From assembly GCF_900116195.1 (NCBI RefSeq), contig NZ_FOZW01000002.1, positions 496,001-560,000 of the forward strand: 64,000 bases of DNA, given 5' to 3'. The stretch's first letter is position 1. The number at the start of each line of letters is the position of its first letter. This DNA is from Alloyangia pacifica. GTDB taxonomy: Bacteria; Pseudomonadota; Alphaproteobacteria; Rhodobacterales; Rhodobacteraceae. This document shows positions 42,226-51,829 of the stretch, piece by piece. The translations under genes and the position numbers were made by a program. The notes beneath the pieces are model-generated. The model did not search any database. It was given only the letters and a program-made list of their open reading frames with translations, and was not told where the DNA came from.

Positions 42226-42915
42226 ATGGAAACTCGCGAGAAGTCGCGGAAATGGAAACAGAATCCGGAGGCGGTGAAAGCCGACATCCTGCGCGTTGCG
42301 AGGGCCGAGTTTGCCCGGTCGGGCCTGTCAGGGACCCGAATCGAAGACATCGCCGCAGGCACGAAAACCTCGAAGCGGATGATCTTCTACTATTTCCAGG
42401 ACAAGCAGTCGCTCTACGAGGCGGTGCTCGAGGACTGCTACGCCGAGGTGCGGGGCGGCGAGTCCGAGCTCGATCTGGAGGGGCTGCGCCCGGACGTTGC
42501 GCTCCGGGCGCTGCTGGAATTCACCTTCGACCACCACTCTCGCAACCCCGAGTTCATCCGGCTCGTGATGATCGAGAACATCCACGAGGCGCGGCACATG
42601 CAGAAGATGCACGCGCTGGCGGCGAAGAACGAGCGCGCCATCGGCGTGGTCGAGCGGATCTGCAAGGCGGGCTGCGAGGCAGGGCTGTTCCGCGAGGACA
42701 TCTCGCCGGTGGCGCTGCATTGGCAGATCAGCGCCGTCAGCTTCTTCAACGTCGCGAACCGCGCGACCTTCTCGACAAACTTCGGGCCGGAGCTTTTTGA
42801 CGAGGCGGGGCAGGCTTTGCTGCGGCGCACCGCAGTGCGCGGCATCCTGGCGTCGGTGCTGAAGGACGTGAGCCAGCTCGACGCGCTGTGCCCGGCAGAC
42901 CCGTCGTTGGCCTAG
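42226..42915 (+). CDS. TetR-family regulator of the quinate/shikimate operon
   Basis: A 229-residue TetR protein. The HTH (about 13-62) reads VKADILRVARAEFARSGLSGTRIEDIAAGTKTSKRMIFYYFQDKQSLYEAVL. The C-terminal TetR domain is of the TetR_C type often found with aromatic-acid pathways. It diverges from the catabolic operon with three operators between. Its stop overlaps the convergent racemase gene by 3-4 bp (CTAG). Ligand presumably an intermediate such as protocatechuate or dehydroshikimate. Confidence 0.9.
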   Translation: METREKSRKWKQNPEAVKADILRVARAEFARSGLSGTRIEDIAAGTKTSKRMIFYYFQDKQSLYEAVLEDCYAEVRGGESELDLEGLRPDVALRALLEFTFDHHSRNPEFIRLVMIENIHEARHMQKMHALAAKNERAIGVVERICKAGCEAGLFREDISPVALHWQISAVSFFNVANRATFSTNFGPELFDEAGQALLRRTAVRGILASVLKDVSQLDALCPADPSLA

Positions 42916-43595
42916 GTGCCGCTGACCAGCTTCGCGGCGTCGAGGATGGAAAAGACCGGCCTGCCGGTGACGCGGCGGATTGCCTCCGCGTAGGGTGGCA
43001 GGTTGCCACATTCGAGGACGATGGCGGCAATGTCCGGGGACCGGGCGAGCAGCGCCTCGGCGGCACCACAGACCTCGGCCTGCATCTCATCGGGATCGAA
43101 GGCGGCGTGCTGCGCGTCCTTGAGCGCCAGGAAGGTCCCCGAAAAAAGCGCGCTGTCCTGCAGCCCGCCGATCCGCACGTCTTCCGGCGAGGTACCGGCG
43201 GCGCGTATTGCCCCCGCACCGAGCGCCGAGGCGGAGGCGGTGAGCACCCCCACCGGGCGGCCCCCGACCATCTGGCGCACCATCGGCAGGAGGCACAGAG
43301 CGGACAGCACCACCGGCACCGGCAATGACACCGCGATTTCGCGCTGCACGGTGATCAGGAAGCCGCAGGTCGAGGTGATCAGGCAGGCGCCCTCGGACAC
43401 CAAGTTTTCGGCGGCTGACTTGAAGGCGGCTACCAGTTCGGGTGCCGGCCTGCCGTCGCGCACGATGTCCGGGCTGCCTGCACCGGGCACCACGCGGATG
43501 CGGGCGGGCAGGTGGTAGCTCTCGGGATTACCGGCGTCGCCGGAAATGCGCGGAAAGCGGGTGTCCAGGCTGAGGATGCCGATGAAGGGGGACAT
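42912..43595 (-). CDS. Asp/Glu/hydantoin racemase-superfamily protein
   Basis: A 227-residue protein of the aspartate/glutamate racemase fold with both catalytic cysteines, Cys77 (STCGFL) and Cys196 (LECGNL). Members include racemases, arylmalonate decarboxylase and maleate isomerase. It is the last gene of a TRAP operon (45-46 kb), 51 bp after the fused permease, and probably processes the imported acid or an amino acid derivative. Which reaction is used cannot be decided from sequence. Confidence 0.82.
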   Translation of the reverse strand: MSPFIGILSLDTRFPRISGDAGNPESYHLPARIRVVPGAGSPDIVRDGRPAPELVAAFKSAAENLVSEGACLITSTCGFLITVQREIAVSLPVPVVLSALCLLPMVRQMVGGRPVGVLTASASALGAGAIRAAGTSPEDVRIGGLQDSALFSGTFLALKDAQHAAFDPDEMQAEVCGAAEALLARSPDIAAIVLECGNLPPYAEAIRRVTGRPVFSILDAAKLVSGT

Positions 43596-43646
43596 GTGTC
43601 ACCTCGGGGAAGGGGCCGGGAGCGCGGCGGGCGCTCCCGGCAGAAC

Positions 43647-45608
43647 TCATTGCTTGGCCTGTACCATGTCCGGCAGCCAGGTGGCGAGGCCGGGGAAGGC
43701 CACCAGCACGGCCACCATCAGCACCATGATCATGAACATCGGCAGCGCGGTGCGGGCGATGTAGCTCATGTCGTGGCGGGTCATCCCTTGCAGCACGAAG
43801 AGGTTGAAGCCCACCGGCGGTGTGATCTGCGCCATCTCGACGACCACCACGATGAAGATGCCGAACCAGATGAGATCGATGCCCGCCGCGCGGATCATCG
43901 GCTCGATGATCGCCATGGTCAGCACCACTGCCGAGATGCCATCCAGGAACATGCCGATGATGATGTAGAAGACCGTCAGCGCCGCGATCAGCGCCACCGG
44001 CGAGAGCTCCCACGCGGCGATCACCCCGGCCAGCGCGCGCGGCACGCCGGTAAAGCCCATGGCCAGCGTCAAGAAGCTTGCCCCCATCAGGATCAGCGCG
44101 ATCATTGCCGATGTGCGGGTGGCTCCCATCAGGCTCTGGCGGAAGGCGTCCCAGCTCAGCGAGCCCTGCAGCGCCGCCAGCACCAGTGCGCCGATCACCC
44201 CGAAGGCCGCCGCCTCGGTCGCCGTGGCGACGCCGAGGTACATCGAGCCAATGACCACGAGGATCAGCGCGATCACCGGGATCAGCAGGGTCGAGGCGCG
44301 CAGCTTCTCGGCAAAGGTGGTGTGCGGCTCTGGCTCGGGTGCCTGGTCCTTGCGGACCACCGACCAGATCGCAATGTAGGCCATGAACATGGTGGCGAGC
44401 ACGATGCCGGGGATGACGCCCGCCATGAAGAGGCCGGTGATGCTCTGCTGCACCGTGACGCCGTAGACGATCAGCGTCAGCGAGGGCGGGATCATCAAGC
44501 CCAGCGTCGCTGCGCCCGCCAGCGTGCCGACGATCATGAACTCGGGATAGCCACGCTTGCGCAGCTCGGGGATCGACATCTTGCCGACCGTGGTCAGCGT
44601 CGCCGCCGAGGAGCCCGAGACCGCCGCGAAGACCGTGCAGCCCACCACGTTGGAATGCAGCAATCCCCCCGGAAAGCGCGAGAGCCAGGGCGCTAGCCCC
44701 TTGAACATGTCTTCGGACAGCCTTGTGCGGTAGAGGATTTCTCCCATCCAGATGAACAGCGGCAGCGAGGTCAGCGTCCAGCTCGACGAGGAGGTCCAGA
44801 CGGTGATGCTCATCGAGCTGCCGGGATTGCGCGGGGTGAAACCGATCATCCCCATGTAGGCGACCCCCATCAGCGCCAGCCCGACCCAGAGGCCCGAGCC
44901 CAGCAGGAAGAACATCACGAAGAGGAAGACGCCGATCTTCAGTCCCACCGCGTCGCGATCGAAGCCGGTCATCAGGTGGATCGCAGCGTAGAGCACCAGC
45001 ACCGACAGCGCAAAGAGCGCCAGACGCGCCTTCACCGAGCCGAGCGCATCGCGCAGCATCGGCTGGCGCGGGGTGTCGACGCCCATCTGCTTTGTGAACA
45101 GCAGCCCGAGCAGGCTGTCGATCACCGCGATGGCCAGCAGCACCGCGCCGACGGCCATGGCGATCTGCGGGATCCACAGCGGCGTGCCGTCCTGGCCCTG
45201 GCTGATGTCGTTGATCTTGTGGCTCAGGATCGGGGTCTGCACCGCGTACCAGGCGAAGAACAGCGCCACTGCAGCCGCAGCCGTGTAACACCAGATCTCG
45301 ATGCCGCGACGAAAGGCGCCGCCACGCTCGACCAGCATGCCGACGCGGATGTGCTCGTTGCGGCGGAAGGTGTCGGCCAGCGCGAGAAAGGATGCCGTGG
45401 CCATGGCGTAGCCGGCGTAATTCGCGCCGCCCGGGAACAGGATGCCGAGCCAGCGGGTGGTCATCTGGGCGACCACGAGGCAGAGGATCGAGACCAGCGC
45501 CAGCGCGGCCCCGGTACCGGAGAGGGTGTAGAGCCCGTCGGTGAGGCGGCGCAAGGTCTTGCCTGCTATCATCGCGTCGCGGCCTTCCATGTCGGTTTTT
45601 GCAGTCAT
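43647..45608 (-). CDS. TRAP transporter fused permease (DctQM)
   Basis: A 653-residue protein joining a DctQ-like N-terminal part (about 20-190, four helices) to a DctM-like part (about 215-650, with SSSWTLTSLPLFIWMGEILYRT, GSSAATLTTVGKMSIPELRKRGY, MIPPSLTLIVYG and QITPPVGFNLFV). It starts 97 bp after the dctP stop. The ATG at 45608 is taken as start; an in-frame ATG at 45572 with a GGAAGG upstream is a reasonable alternative. Unlike the three unfused systems in the window, this is a two-gene TRAP. Confidence 0.92.
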   Translation of the reverse strand: MTAKTDMEGRDAMIAGKTLRRLTDGLYTLSGTGAALALVSILCLVVAQMTTRWLGILFPGGANYAGYAMATASFLALADTFRRNEHIRVGMLVERGGAFRRGIEIWCYTAAAAVALFFAWYAVQTPILSHKINDISQGQDGTPLWIPQIAMAVGAVLLAIAVIDSLLGLLFTKQMGVDTPRQPMLRDALGSVKARLALFALSVLVLYAAIHLMTGFDRDAVGLKIGVFLFVMFFLLGSGLWVGLALMGVAYMGMIGFTPRNPGSSMSITVWTSSSSWTLTSLPLFIWMGEILYRTRLSEDMFKGLAPWLSRFPGGLLHSNVVGCTVFAAVSGSSAATLTTVGKMSIPELRKRGYPEFMIVGTLAGAATLGLMIPPSLTLIVYGVTVQQSITGLFMAGVIPGIVLATMFMAYIAIWSVVRKDQAPEPEPHTTFAEKLRASTLLIPVIALILVVIGSMYLGVATATEAAAFGVIGALVLAALQGSLSWDAFRQSLMGATRTSAMIALILMGASFLTLAMGFTGVPRALAGVIAAWELSPVALIAALTVFYIIIGMFLDGISAVVLTMAIIEPMIRAAGIDLIWFGIFIVVVVEMAQITPPVGFNLFVLQGMTRHDMSYIARTALPMFMIMVLMVAVLVAFPGLATWLPDMVQAKQ

Positions 45609-45655
45609 AGCCGTATCGGCGGCCGGCGGGCCCGCACCCCCGGAAGGGACAGGAA

Positions 45656-45683
45656 GCGCACCCCGGTCAGAGCTGGGGTGCGC
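45656..45683 (-). terminator. stem-loop between dctP and dctQM
   Basis: A perfect 9-bp stem GCGCACCCC/GGGGTGCGC (45656-45664 with 45675-45683) with a 10-nt loop just after the dctP stop on the minus strand. Probably stabilises or partly terminates the dctP message. Confidence 0.5.
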
Positions 45684-45705
45684 GCTGCACCGGCCGGGCC
45701 GGTCC

Positions 45706-46674
45706 TTACTGGGCTTCGTAGGCGTCGACGATGGCCTTGCCGTTCTCGCCGGCGTTTTCCAGCCACTCGGTGGTCATGGTCTTGCCGATCTCCTGCAGCT
45801 TGGCGCTGATCGCCTCGCTCGGCGGGTTCACGTCCATGCCGTTATCGGCCAGCGTCTTGACGAAGCCGCCCGCAAGCTCGGCGGCTTTCTCGGCACCGCG
45901 CGTCTGTGCGGCGGCCGCCTCGTCGAGCACGCAGGTGCGGGCCGCGTCGGATAGGCCGTCGAGCGCGTCCTTGTTGACGAAGACCGTGTTGCGCGGCAGC
46001 CAGGCATTGACGTCGTAGAAATTGGTCATGTCTTCCCAGACGCTTTCATCGACGCCGGTGGCGCCCGAGGAGATCATCGCCGACACGACACCGGTCGCCA
46101 GCGCCTGCTTCAGATCCGCGGCCTCCACCTGCGTCGGCACCATGCCGGCGAGCTCGGCGACGCGCGCGGTGATCGAGTTGTAGGCACGGAACTTGGTGCC
46201 TTCCATCGCCTCGGGGCTCTCGACCGGCTTGGAGAAATACAGACCCTGCGGCGGCCACGGCACCGAGTAGAGCGGTACGATGTTCTGTTCTTCGAGCACC
46301 TTGGCCAGCACCGGCTCTGCGGCGGCGCGCAGCTTCTCGGAGGCCTCGAAGGAGGTGGCGAGGAAGGGAATGGAATCGTAGGCGAAGACCGCGTTCTCGT
46401 TGGCGTGGGCCGAGAGCAGGCGCTCGCCGATCTGTGCCTCGCCGAGCTGCACGGCGCGCTTGATCTCGTCGCCCTTGAACAGCGAGCCACCGGCGTGGAT
46501 GACGATCTCGAGTTCGCCGCCGGTGCATTCCTTGACCGCGTCCGCGAAGGTCTGCGCGTTCTCGGTGTGGTAGTTGTTGGCCGGGTACGCCATCGGCATG
46601 TCCCAGGTTTCGGCCGAGGCGGCGCCGGCAAGCGCGGTGGTCAGCGTCAAGAACGCGGCTGCGGTGAGTTTCAT
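45706..46674 (-). CDS. dctP: TRAP transporter substrate-binding protein (DctP)
   Basis: A 322-residue periplasmic binding protein with a signal peptide ending ASA (about residue 21). The conserved Arg is in GTKFRAYNSITARVAELAGMVPTQVEAADLKQALATGVVSAMISSG. The ligand loop WLPRNTVFVNKDAL also fits DctP. The start at 46674 gives a normal signal peptide; an upstream ATG (46728) adds 18 charged residues. The ligand is unknown; the downstream racemase-type enzyme suggests an amino-acid-like or dicarboxylic acid. Confidence 0.9.
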   Translation of the reverse strand: MKLTAAAFLTLTTALAGAASAETWDMPMAYPANNYHTENAQTFADAVKECTGGELEIVIHAGGSLFKGDEIKRAVQLGEAQIGERLLSAHANENAVFAYDSIPFLATSFEASEKLRAAAEPVLAKVLEEQNIVPLYSVPWPPQGLYFSKPVESPEAMEGTKFRAYNSITARVAELAGMVPTQVEAADLKQALATGVVSAMISSGATGVDESVWEDMTNFYDVNAWLPRNTVFVNKDALDGLSDAARTCVLDEAAAAQTRGAEKAAELAGGFVKTLADNGMDVNPPSEAISAKLQEIGKTMTTEWLENAGENGKAIVDAYEAQ

Positions 46675-46751
46675 GATGTACCTCTCTGTGGTTGCTCGGG
46701 TTTTGTTTTCTGTGTCCCGATCCGCCATGTGTCAGTCCCGGCGGCTGTTAT

Positions 46752-46767
46752 TGCAATCACGTTTGCA
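46752..46767. promoter_or_regulatory. inverted repeat upstream of dctP
   Basis: TGCAA and TTGCA half-sites separated by 6 bp, 78 bp upstream of the dctP start, resemble operators of LacI- or GntR-type regulators. No matching regulator gene is adjacent. A weak candidate, based on symmetry and position only. Confidence 0.3.
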
Positions 46768-46847
46768 GAAGTTGCGCGGCAATGGAACGGATGAATTTGT
46801 CCCGGTGCCGCTCAGATGGGCTTTCCGGGGGCGGCGGGGACGCAAAA

Positions 46848-46874
46848 GCCCCGGACAGGCAGGCTGTCCGGGGC
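46848..46874 (-). terminator. rho-independent terminator of the RutA-like gene
   Basis: A perfect 11-bp stem GCCCCGGACAG/CTGTCCGGGGC with a 5-nt loop lies 35 bp past the stop. On the minus strand it is followed by TTTTGCG, giving a short T-tract. Confidence 0.85.
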
Positions 46875-46908
46875 GGGGTCTGCGTGAGTGGTGGTGGCTC
46901 TTGCGCGG

Positions 46909-48012
46909 TCAGGCCGCGAAGGAGGTCTTGCGGCCTGCGCCGTTGCGGGTCTTCATCAGCGGCTGGATGTACTGGCCGAATTGTTCCATGCCGATGACGA
47001 AATCGTCGAAGGTCAGCATGATGCCCTTGAGCCCCGGGGTCTCGGCAATCTCGTCGAGCATGGCGGCGACCTGCTCGTAGCTGCCGATCAGCTTGAGCAT
47101 GCCGGTGGGTTGCGGGTTTTTGATGGCGCGCACGAGGTTGGCTGCGGTGGAGCCGTCCTTGGCCACCTTGTCCTGACCGGCCTGCGCCGCCTGCCACTCC
47201 AGCGCTTCGATGTCGGTGCCCTGCTTGTAGAGCTCCCATTTCTGGAAGGCGAGTTCCTCGGTGCGGTCGGCGATCAGCATCAGCAGCAGGAAGGCACCGG
47301 TGTCGCGGCCGTGCTTCTCGGCGGCGGCGTTGACCTTGGCGACCATCTCCTTCGATGCGCTGGTGTTGTTCATGTCGCCGCCGGCGCCGACAAAGTTGTA
47401 ATCGCCGTACTTGGCAACGAACTCCATGCCCTTTTCGGACTGGCCTGCGCCGACGATCGGAATGTGTCCATTGGTCGGACGCGGCTCGAGAATGCAGTCG
47501 TCCATCTGGAAGAAGTCGCCCTTGAAGTCCGAGCGCCCGTCGCGCCACAGCCCCTGCATGACCTGTGCGTATTCGGCAGCGTAGTCATATCGGCGGGCAA
47601 AATGCTCGGGGGTCAGCTCGATGCCCATCTGCTGGTATTCCTTGGGCTGCCAGCCGGTCACCATGTTCACCCCGACCCGGCCCGGCGCGATGGAGTCGAG
47701 CGTCACCGCCATGCGTGCCGTCAGCGCCGGTGGCAGGGTCAGCATCGCGCAGGAGGCGAAGAGCTTGATCCGGCTGGTCACCGCGGCGAGCCCCGACATC
47801 ATGGTGAAGCTCTCGAGGTTCTGCACCCAGTATTGCGACGGCCCGTTGTAGCCGCGCAGCTTGATCATCGACAGCGCGAAGTCGAGCCCGAAGTGCTCGG
47901 CGCGCTGGATCACCGCCTTGTTCAGATCGAAGCTGGGCATGGTGTCCGGCGAGGTGGTCGAGATCAGCCAGCCGCGGCGGCCGATGGGAAGGAAGACGCC
48001 GATCTGGGTCAT
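46909..48012 (-). CDS. rutA: RutA-type flavin-dependent pyrimidine oxygenase
   Basis: A 367-residue luciferase-like flavoprotein. It follows E. coli RutA closely along its length, for example IGVFLPIGRRGWLIST, FALSMIKLRGY, NLESFTMMSGLAAVTSRI, GWQPKEYQQMGI and FKGDFFQMDDC. RutA opens uracil or thymine at N3-C4 using a flavin-N5-peroxide. Here the gene lacks rutBCDEF neighbours and instead follows an MFS transporter by 61 bp on the same strand. Related flavin-N5-peroxide enzymes act on other heterocycles, so the substrate may differ. The start at 48012 removes 44 out-of-family residues. Confidence 0.88.
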   Translation of the reverse strand: MTQIGVFLPIGRRGWLISTTSPDTMPSFDLNKAVIQRAEHFGLDFALSMIKLRGYNGPSQYWVQNLESFTMMSGLAAVTSRIKLFASCAMLTLPPALTARMAVTLDSIAPGRVGVNMVTGWQPKEYQQMGIELTPEHFARRYDYAAEYAQVMQGLWRDGRSDFKGDFFQMDDCILEPRPTNGHIPIVGAGQSEKGMEFVAKYGDYNFVGAGGDMNNTSASKEMVAKVNAAAEKHGRDTGAFLLLMLIADRTEELAFQKWELYKQGTDIEALEWQAAQAGQDKVAKDGSTAANLVRAIKNPQPTGMLKLIGSYEQVAAMLDEIAETPGLKGIMLTFDDFVIGMEQFGQYIQPLMKTRNGAGRKTSFAA

Positions 48013-48073
48013 GGGTGGTCCTTTCTCTCTGTTGGGCGGTCCGATCTGGGTCGGCTCCTGGGGGCGCTTCGGG

Positions 48074-49642
48074 TCAGGCAGGCGTATCGCTGCGCAGACC
48101 GGCGAGCTTGGGATCAGTGTCGGCAACCGGGCGCGCCGCGCCAATCGACTTGTTCTCGGCGGGGGGCGTAGTTTTTCTCAGCGGTGCGCCCTCCTCGTTC
48201 AGCCGCAGCAGCGAAGGCAGGGCAAAGAGCGGGATCAGCGCCATCAACAGGTAGGCGGCGGCGAAATGCTGCGGCTCGAGGCCGGGGGTATCGCCTTGAA
48301 GCAGGTGCAGCAGCATTGCCGCGATCGAGATGCCGAGCCCCATGGTCAGCTGCTGGAAGACCCCGGCGGTGGCGGTGGCGCGTGAGAGCTGGCGCGCGGG
48401 CACGCCGGCATAGGTGAGCGTGTTGACCGCGTTGAAAAAGAGCGTGCGGATCGCGCCCGAGGCGATGACCAGCGCGATGATCACCCAGACCGGCCAGCCG
48501 GGGGTGATCGGCGCGAAGGCGGCGAGACTGAGGCTGCCGGTCAGGGCCAGCGCAATCAGCACCGGGCGGTAGCCGTGGCGGGTGATGAGCCGCTTCAGCA
48601 GCGGTTTCGAGACCAGCGAGCCGAGTGCACCGATGGCCGACAAGAGCCCCGCGTGCAGCGGTCGGAAGCCCATGGCGAGCTGCAAGAAGAGCGGTAGCAG
48701 GAAGACCGTGGAATTGAGCCCGATCCGGCCGATGCCACCGGCGATGACGCCCACGCGAAAGCGATGGCCAGCAAAGAGCGAGAGCACCAGCGCCGGATGC
48801 GCCACCCGGTGTGCGTGGCGGCGGTAGAGCGCGAAGACCAGCGCGGAGAGCGGCAGCAGCGCCAGCCCGACGGCGCCCCAGAGACTGATCGCCTCGAGCC
48901 CGAGCTGGAACAGCACCAGCGCCAGCCCGGCCAGCGCGAAGCCCGCAAGGTCGAAGCGCTCGATCTCGGCGCGCGGCAGCGCGAGCAGCGGCGGCACCAG
49001 CCAGAGCATCCCGAGCACGGCGGCGAGGCAGATCGGCAGGTTGACGAAGAACAGCAGCCGCCAGTGGTAGAACTCGATCAGCGCCGCGCCGATCAGCGGG
49101 CCGATCAGCGGCCCGACCAGCACCGGCACGGTCAGCCAGGTCATGCCGTCGAGCGTGCGCTCCGGCCCGAAGGCGCGCAGCACGATCATCCGCCCCACCG
49201 GCGTCATCAACGCACCGCCGAAACCCTGCAGCACGCGGCAGGGGATCATCAGCTCGAAGCTGGGCATGAAGGCCGCCAGCACCGAGCCCAGCGTGAACAG
49301 CCCCACCGCGCCGCAGAACACCCGCCGTGCGCCGAACCGGTCGGCGAACCAGCCCGAGACCGGCATGAAGACCGCCAGCGCCAGCAGGTAAGCGGTGACC
49401 AGCAGGTGCAGCGACAGCGGCGAGCGCTGCAGATCCTGCGCGATGCGCGGGATGGCGATGGTCAGCAGCGTGGTATCGACCCCCTGCATCAGGAAGGCCA
49501 GCGCCACGGTGAAGGCGATGGCGATGCGGTGCGGCTCCGACCGGGTCGGCACGGCGTGCGGCTCGTCGGCGGCGTCGGACGGGAGGTGGCTCGGAGCGTC
49601 TGTCATGGCTCCTGCATCCGCCGCCGGGGCCGCTGCGGTCAA
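48074..49642 (-). CDS. MFS transporter, DHA2 (14-helix) family
   Basis: A 522-residue major facilitator protein with about 14 helices. The motif DRFGARRVF between helices 2 and 3 and the motif C-like segment GPLIGPLIGAALIEFYHWRLLFFVNLP are typical of DHA2 drug exporters. It may export a toxic product or import the substrate of the RutA-like enzyme encoded next. ATG at 49642 or 49606 are both possible starts. It diverges from the amidohydrolase at 49853, giving a shared control region. Confidence 0.88.
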   Translation of the reverse strand: MTAAAPAADAGAMTDAPSHLPSDAADEPHAVPTRSEPHRIAIAFTVALAFLMQGVDTTLLTIAIPRIAQDLQRSPLSLHLLVTAYLLALAVFMPVSGWFADRFGARRVFCGAVGLFTLGSVLAAFMPSFELMIPCRVLQGFGGALMTPVGRMIVLRAFGPERTLDGMTWLTVPVLVGPLIGPLIGAALIEFYHWRLLFFVNLPICLAAVLGMLWLVPPLLALPRAEIERFDLAGFALAGLALVLFQLGLEAISLWGAVGLALLPLSALVFALYRRHAHRVAHPALVLSLFAGHRFRVGVIAGGIGRIGLNSTVFLLPLFLQLAMGFRPLHAGLLSAIGALGSLVSKPLLKRLITRHGYRPVLIALALTGSLSLAAFAPITPGWPVWVIIALVIASGAIRTLFFNAVNTLTYAGVPARQLSRATATAGVFQQLTMGLGISIAAMLLHLLQGDTPGLEPQHFAAAYLLMALIPLFALPSLLRLNEEGAPLRKTTPPAENKSIGAARPVADTDPKLAGLRSDTPA

Positions 49643-49852
49643 AGGAGTTTTCCTAGAGCCCCAGCGCAGGAAATCTCAGCGCCCTGCGGGCTTGCCGGTC
49701 CCTCGGGCCTTGGCCGCTGCTGGACAGGGCAGCCGTACAGGGCTGAGAAAGCCTCAGCCTCGCGGGCAGATTTCCGCAGTAGCTCCGAAAGCGCCCGCCG
49801 CCCTAGGCTCGCGCCGACGCACATGCAGAACATGCACAATCTGGAGAGCATC

Positions 49853-50542
49853 ATGGCCCACGCCTGGGACGACTTCCTGACCGAGAACGACCGCAAGCTC
49901 ATCGCCGCCCGCAAAAACCTGCGCGAGCCGCACGGGCCGGGCAAAGTGAACGCGCTGCTGGTGATCGACATGCAGGTGACCGCCGTGGGCGAGGATCGCC
50001 CCATCCACGAGCAGGTTGACCGCTTCCCCGGTGCCTGCGGGCCGCACGCCTGGAAGGCGATCCCGCCGCAGCAGCGCCTGCTCGCCGCCGCACGCGCCGC
50101 CGGAATGCCGGTGATCTACTCCAAGCACGTCTTCCATGGCTACACCGGTCTTGCCCGAGCCGAGGGCGGCGTCTTTGCCGCCACCGATCCGCGCTCGGAA
50201 ATCCCCGCCGAGGTCGCCATGGCCGAGGGGGAGATCCTCGTCGAGAAACAGACGCCTTCGTGCTTTGCCTATACCAACCTGCATCTCATCGCGAAGGAGA
50301 AGGGGATCGACGGCTTCCTCGTGGTCGGCAATTCCACGTCTGGCTGCGTGCGCGCCACCTGTGTCGACGGCGAGGCGCTCGGCTACAAGATGCAGGTGAT
50401 CGAGGAGGGGGTCTTCGACCGGATCGAGATGAGCCATGCCGCCGCACTCTTCGACATGCAGTTCAAGATTTGCGACGTGATCGACGAGGCGCGCGCGCTC
50501 GAGATCATGGGCGTGCCGGACGCGCTGAAGAAATCCGCTTGA
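49853..50542 (+). CDS. isochorismatase-fold cysteine amidohydrolase
   Basis: A 229-residue cysteine hydrolase with the complete triad Asp39 (VIDMQV), Lys132 (VEKQTPSCF) and Cys165 (NSTSGCVRATCVDG). The latter segment is closest to N-carbamoylsarcosine amidase and maleamate amidase types, rather than RutB (which has ATNVCVE). It would release ammonia or carbamate from an amide or ureido acid. The start at 49853 follows GGAGAG. Next gene starts 9 bp later. Confidence 0.88.
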   Translation: MAHAWDDFLTENDRKLIAARKNLREPHGPGKVNALLVIDMQVTAVGEDRPIHEQVDRFPGACGPHAWKAIPPQQRLLAAARAAGMPVIYSKHVFHGYTGLARAEGGVFAATDPRSEIPAEVAMAEGEILVEKQTPSCFAYTNLHLIAKEKGIDGFLVVGNSTSGCVRATCVDGEALGYKMQVIEEGVFDRIEMSHAAALFDMQFKICDVIDEARALEIMGVPDALKKSA

Positions 50543-50551
50543 GGCAGGGTC

Positions 50552-51451
50552 ATGAGCACATTCACCGCCGCCGCCCTGCAACTCGGGCCTGCCTCGGAGA
50601 CGATGGCCGAGACCACGGATCGTATCCTCGCGTTGATGGAAGAGGCGGCCGGGCAGGGCGCGAGGCTCGCCGTGCTGCCCGAGCTGGCGCTGCAGCCCTA
50701 TTTCGCCGCCGAGGTGCATGAGGATCTCTCGCGCTGGACCGACGCCGGAGAGACCGAAGCCGCGCTCGGCCGGATCGCCGCCGCGTGCGAGCGGCTGGGG
50801 CTGGCGCTCTCCGTCTCGCACGCCGAACCCTCCGAGGCGCGGCTCTACAACTCGATGACCTTCATCGCGCCGGACGGCCATACCTGCGGCATGTTTCGCA
50901 AGGTGCATATCCCCGGGCAGGTCGAGCCCGACCCCGCGAAGGAGGTGAACATTCTCGAGCGGCGCTACTTCGCGGCCGGCAACCTCGGCTTTCCCGCCTA
51001 TGCGGTCGAGGGGATCACCGAAGTCCCACTGCGCACGGGCGGGCTGATCTGCTACGACCGACGCTTCCCCGAGAGCTGGCGCAGCCTGATGCTGAACGGC
51101 GCGGACCTCTTTTGCGTCTGCTACAACACGCCGGTGATGAACGGCGCGACGCTGGAGCAGGCCCGCCACGCCTCGGAACTGGCGATCTGCGGCGGGGCCT
51201 ATTCCAATGCCACGTGGACCATCGCCGCGGGCAAGGGCGGGGTGGAGAACGGCATCACCTTCATCGGTGGCAGCTTCATCTGCGGACCCGACGGGGTGAT
51301 CGTGGCGCGCGCCGAAACGATGGGCGACGAGATCGTGTTGGCCGAGGTGGACATGGCCCGGCAGCAGGCGCTGCGCGCGCGCTGGAACTTCGCCGAGACC
51401 CGCGCCGAGCACGCCTATGCCGGGGCGCCCGTTGTGCGGGACGTCGCCTGA
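50552..51451 (+). CDS. nitrilase-superfamily amidase (N-carbamoyl-type)
   Basis: A 299-residue carbon-nitrogen hydrolase with catalytic Glu44 (LPELAL), Lys117 (RKVHIP) and Cys167 (LICYDRRFPESWR). The CYDxxFPE form is that of N-carbamoylputrescine/N-carbamoyl-D-amino-acid type hydrolases rather than true nitrilases. Paired with the isochorismatase-fold hydrolase 9 bp upstream: together they could remove amide and carbamoyl groups successively. Substrate unknown. Confidence 0.88.
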   Translation: MSTFTAAALQLGPASETMAETTDRILALMEEAAGQGARLAVLPELALQPYFAAEVHEDLSRWTDAGETEAALGRIAAACERLGLALSVSHAEPSEARLYNSMTFIAPDGHTCGMFRKVHIPGQVEPDPAKEVNILERRYFAAGNLGFPAYAVEGITEVPLRTGGLICYDRRFPESWRSLMLNGADLFCVCYNTPVMNGATLEQARHASELAICGGAYSNATWTIAAGKGGVENGITFIGGSFICGPDGVIVARAETMGDEIVLAEVDMARQQALRARWNFAETRAEHAYAGAPVVRDVA

Positions 51452-51829
51452 CCTCGCGCGGCCCGTCCGTGCATCCTCCTTGCATGGCACTTTGGGAAGT
51501 TGATGTTCGGACTTTTGAGAGCCCTCCATCCAGCGGACGACACTGCGTGACCTTGAGGAATACCGGAGTTTTCTTCAGAAATTTAACTGTTTGGTCAGAA
51601 AATTAAGCGCCTACCGCGACGCGACTCGCAGCTCATCTTCAGAAAACGCAAGGAATTCGCTCGACAGAACTCCCCAAAAAGTACGGACAAAGGTCGGTTC
51701 ATTTGTCCGTATTTTCATCATTCGATCAGTTGCAGCCCTCGCCGGATGCCGGCAGCTCAGTTCTTTCTTGATCGCCGCCCCGGGCGCGCGCTCCGATCAT
51801 GTCGGGGAGGTGACAGAGAGGTGAAGACC
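51452..51829. other. intergenic region with a 10-bp hairpin
   Basis: This 378-bp gap is AT-richer than the flanks and holds no gene I can support. It contains a perfect stem TACGGACAAA/TTTGTCCGTA (51682-51691 with 51702-51711, 10-nt loop) followed by TTTTC, which could end the amidase operon transcript or be an operator. The LysR promoter must lie in its right part. Confidence 0.55.

Noticed and set aside
49853-50542. Identification of the isochorismatase-fold hydrolase as RutB
   Set aside because: RutB has a different cysteine segment (ATNVCVE) and N-terminal region; this protein has STSGCVRATCVDG as in carbamoylsarcosine/maleamate amidases.
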